Shown here in pieces: positions 6,919 to 7,442 of a stretch of DNA of 7,442 nucleotides. Within the stretch, counting starts at the first letter, position 1; every line of letters starts with the position of its first letter. The notes under the pieces were generated by a model. The model did not search any database, was not told where the DNA came from, and saw only the letters and a program-made list of their open reading frames with translations. Position numbers and translations under genes: made by a program. The DNA comes from Rhodococcus sp. IITR03 (GTDB lineage Bacteria; Actinomycetota; Actinomycetes; Mycobacteriales; Mycobacteriaceae): NCBI GenBank assembly GCA_001017865.1, contig LATQ01000001.1, positions 556,111 through 563,552 on the forward strand, given 5' to 3'.

Positions 6919-7442
6919 GCCGCTCCGTTCTGCGCTGCAGCCACCACGCTCCGCGCGACGACCACCCGCATGATCTCGTTGGTTCCTTCCAGGATCTGAT
7001 GCACGCGCAGGTCGCGCACGATCTTCTCGATCCCGTACTCGGCAAGGTAACCGTATCCGCCGTGCAACTGCAGCGCCTCGTTCGCGACCTCGAAACCGGT
7101 GTCGGTCGCGAAGCGCTTGGCCATCGCGCACAGCTCCACGACGTCGTCGCGCCGCGGTCGAGCGCGTCGGCGGCACGCCACAGCATCGTGCGTGCGGCCT
7201 CGAGTTCGATCCGCATGTCGGCGAGGCGGAACTGCAGCGCCTGCGAGTCGAGCAACCGTTCGCCGAATGCCTTGCGCTCGGCGAGGTAGGCGACCGCCCG
7301 GTCGAGGGCGGTCTGGCCGCCGCCCACCGAGCACGCGGCGATGTTGATTGCGCCGCCGTTGAGGCCGTGCATGGCGATCCGGAAGCCGCCGCCCTCGGCG
7401 CCGAGGAGGTTCTCGGCGGGCACGCGGGCGCCGTCGAGGATT
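6915..7442 (-). CDS. Acyl-CoA dehydrogenase, C-terminal part (isobutyryl-CoA dehydrogenase type; cut by edge, one frameshift)
   Basis: This FAD enzyme introduces the 2,3 double bond in acyl-CoA; here isobutyryl-CoA to methacrylyl-CoA is the likely step, as for FadE9/ACAD8. Only the last 176 or so residues are in the window. Visible are the [18 protein letters not shown] linker, the C-terminal helical domain with [24 protein letters not shown], the FAD-contact stretch [23 protein letters not shown], and the end [12 protein letters not shown], where the Glu of LEGT is the usual catalytic base. One base is missing between 7148 and 7156 (probably GG read as G on the minus strand); restoring it joins AADALDRGA to [20 protein letters not shown]. 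Its TGA overlaps the hydrolase start as ATGA. It is the most upstream operon gene in view, so the operon promoter lies outside the window. Substrate specificity is inferred from neighbours. Confidence 0.88.
   Translation of the reverse strand, partial: NPRRRPRARREPPRRRGRRLPDRHARPQRRRNQHRRVLGGRRPDRPRPGGRLPRRAQGIRRTVARLAGAAVPPRRHADRTRGRTHDAVACRRRARPRRDDVVELCAMAKRFATDTGFEVANEALQLHGGYGYLAEYGIEKIVRDLRVHQILEGTNEIMRVVVARSVVAAAQNGAA

Noticed and set aside
6019..6999. A 326-codon plus-strand frame opposite the hydrolase
   Set aside because: It is antisense shadow: the minus strand has an intact hydrolase with catalytic residues and coupled start/stop codons.
1..7442. tRNA or rRNA genes, CRISPR arrays, insertion sequences, long direct repeats
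   Set aside because: None was seen on reading through. The window is almost fully coding, and the only non-coding stretches are short (308-389, 2343-2354, 3502-3572 and 4101-4176).

Overview
The window looks like chromosome from a high-GC actinobacterium of the Rhodococcus/Mycobacterium group. The reasons are the strong G/C bias at third codon positions, GTG starts, 4-base start/stop overlaps, and gene sets whose closest recalled counterparts are mycobacterial (Rv3531c-Rv3530c-Rv3529c; EchA8, EchA9, MmsB, FadE9). This placement rests on reading proteins by eye, not on a database search.

Layout. At the left edge, on the minus strand, is the N-terminal part of an IclR-family regulator (start at 307). 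It is divergent from a plus-strand operon: a conserved protein of unknown function (390-1554), a short-chain dehydrogenase/reductase (1551-2342) and a PAPS-motif sulfotransferase-family protein (2355-3501). The 82-base divergent intergenic region carries a 14-base site that fits TnnAACnnGTTnnA, the published operator consensus of the cholesterol regulator KstR, and a separate perfect 13-base palindrome. A MarR-family regulator follows (3573-4100). A strong 13-bp stem terminator (4126-4155) then separates it from a convergent minus-strand operon.

The minus-strand operon, in transcription order, is acyl-CoA dehydrogenase (cut by the right edge; FadE9/isobutyryl-CoA dehydrogenase type), 3-hydroxyisobutyryl-CoA hydrolase, 3-hydroxyisobutyrate dehydrogenase and enoyl-CoA hydratase. 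Together these cover valine degradation from isobutyryl-CoA through methacrylyl-CoA, 3-hydroxyisobutyryl-CoA and 3-hydroxyisobutyrate to methylmalonate semialdehyde. All three junctions are 4-base ATGA/GTGA overlaps. Methylmalonate-semialdehyde dehydrogenase (mmsA) would be expected just beyond the right edge.

Five of the nine genes are broken in this sequence by seven frameshifts. Every one is the loss of a single base, and nearly every one sits in a short G or C run; adding the base back restores a normal family protein each time. I read these as base-calling/assembly errors rather than decay, and I give each gene its full restored extent.

The least understood part is the left operon. Its gene order matches the KstR-linked mycobacterial trio, whose biochemical role is, to my knowledge, unestablished.
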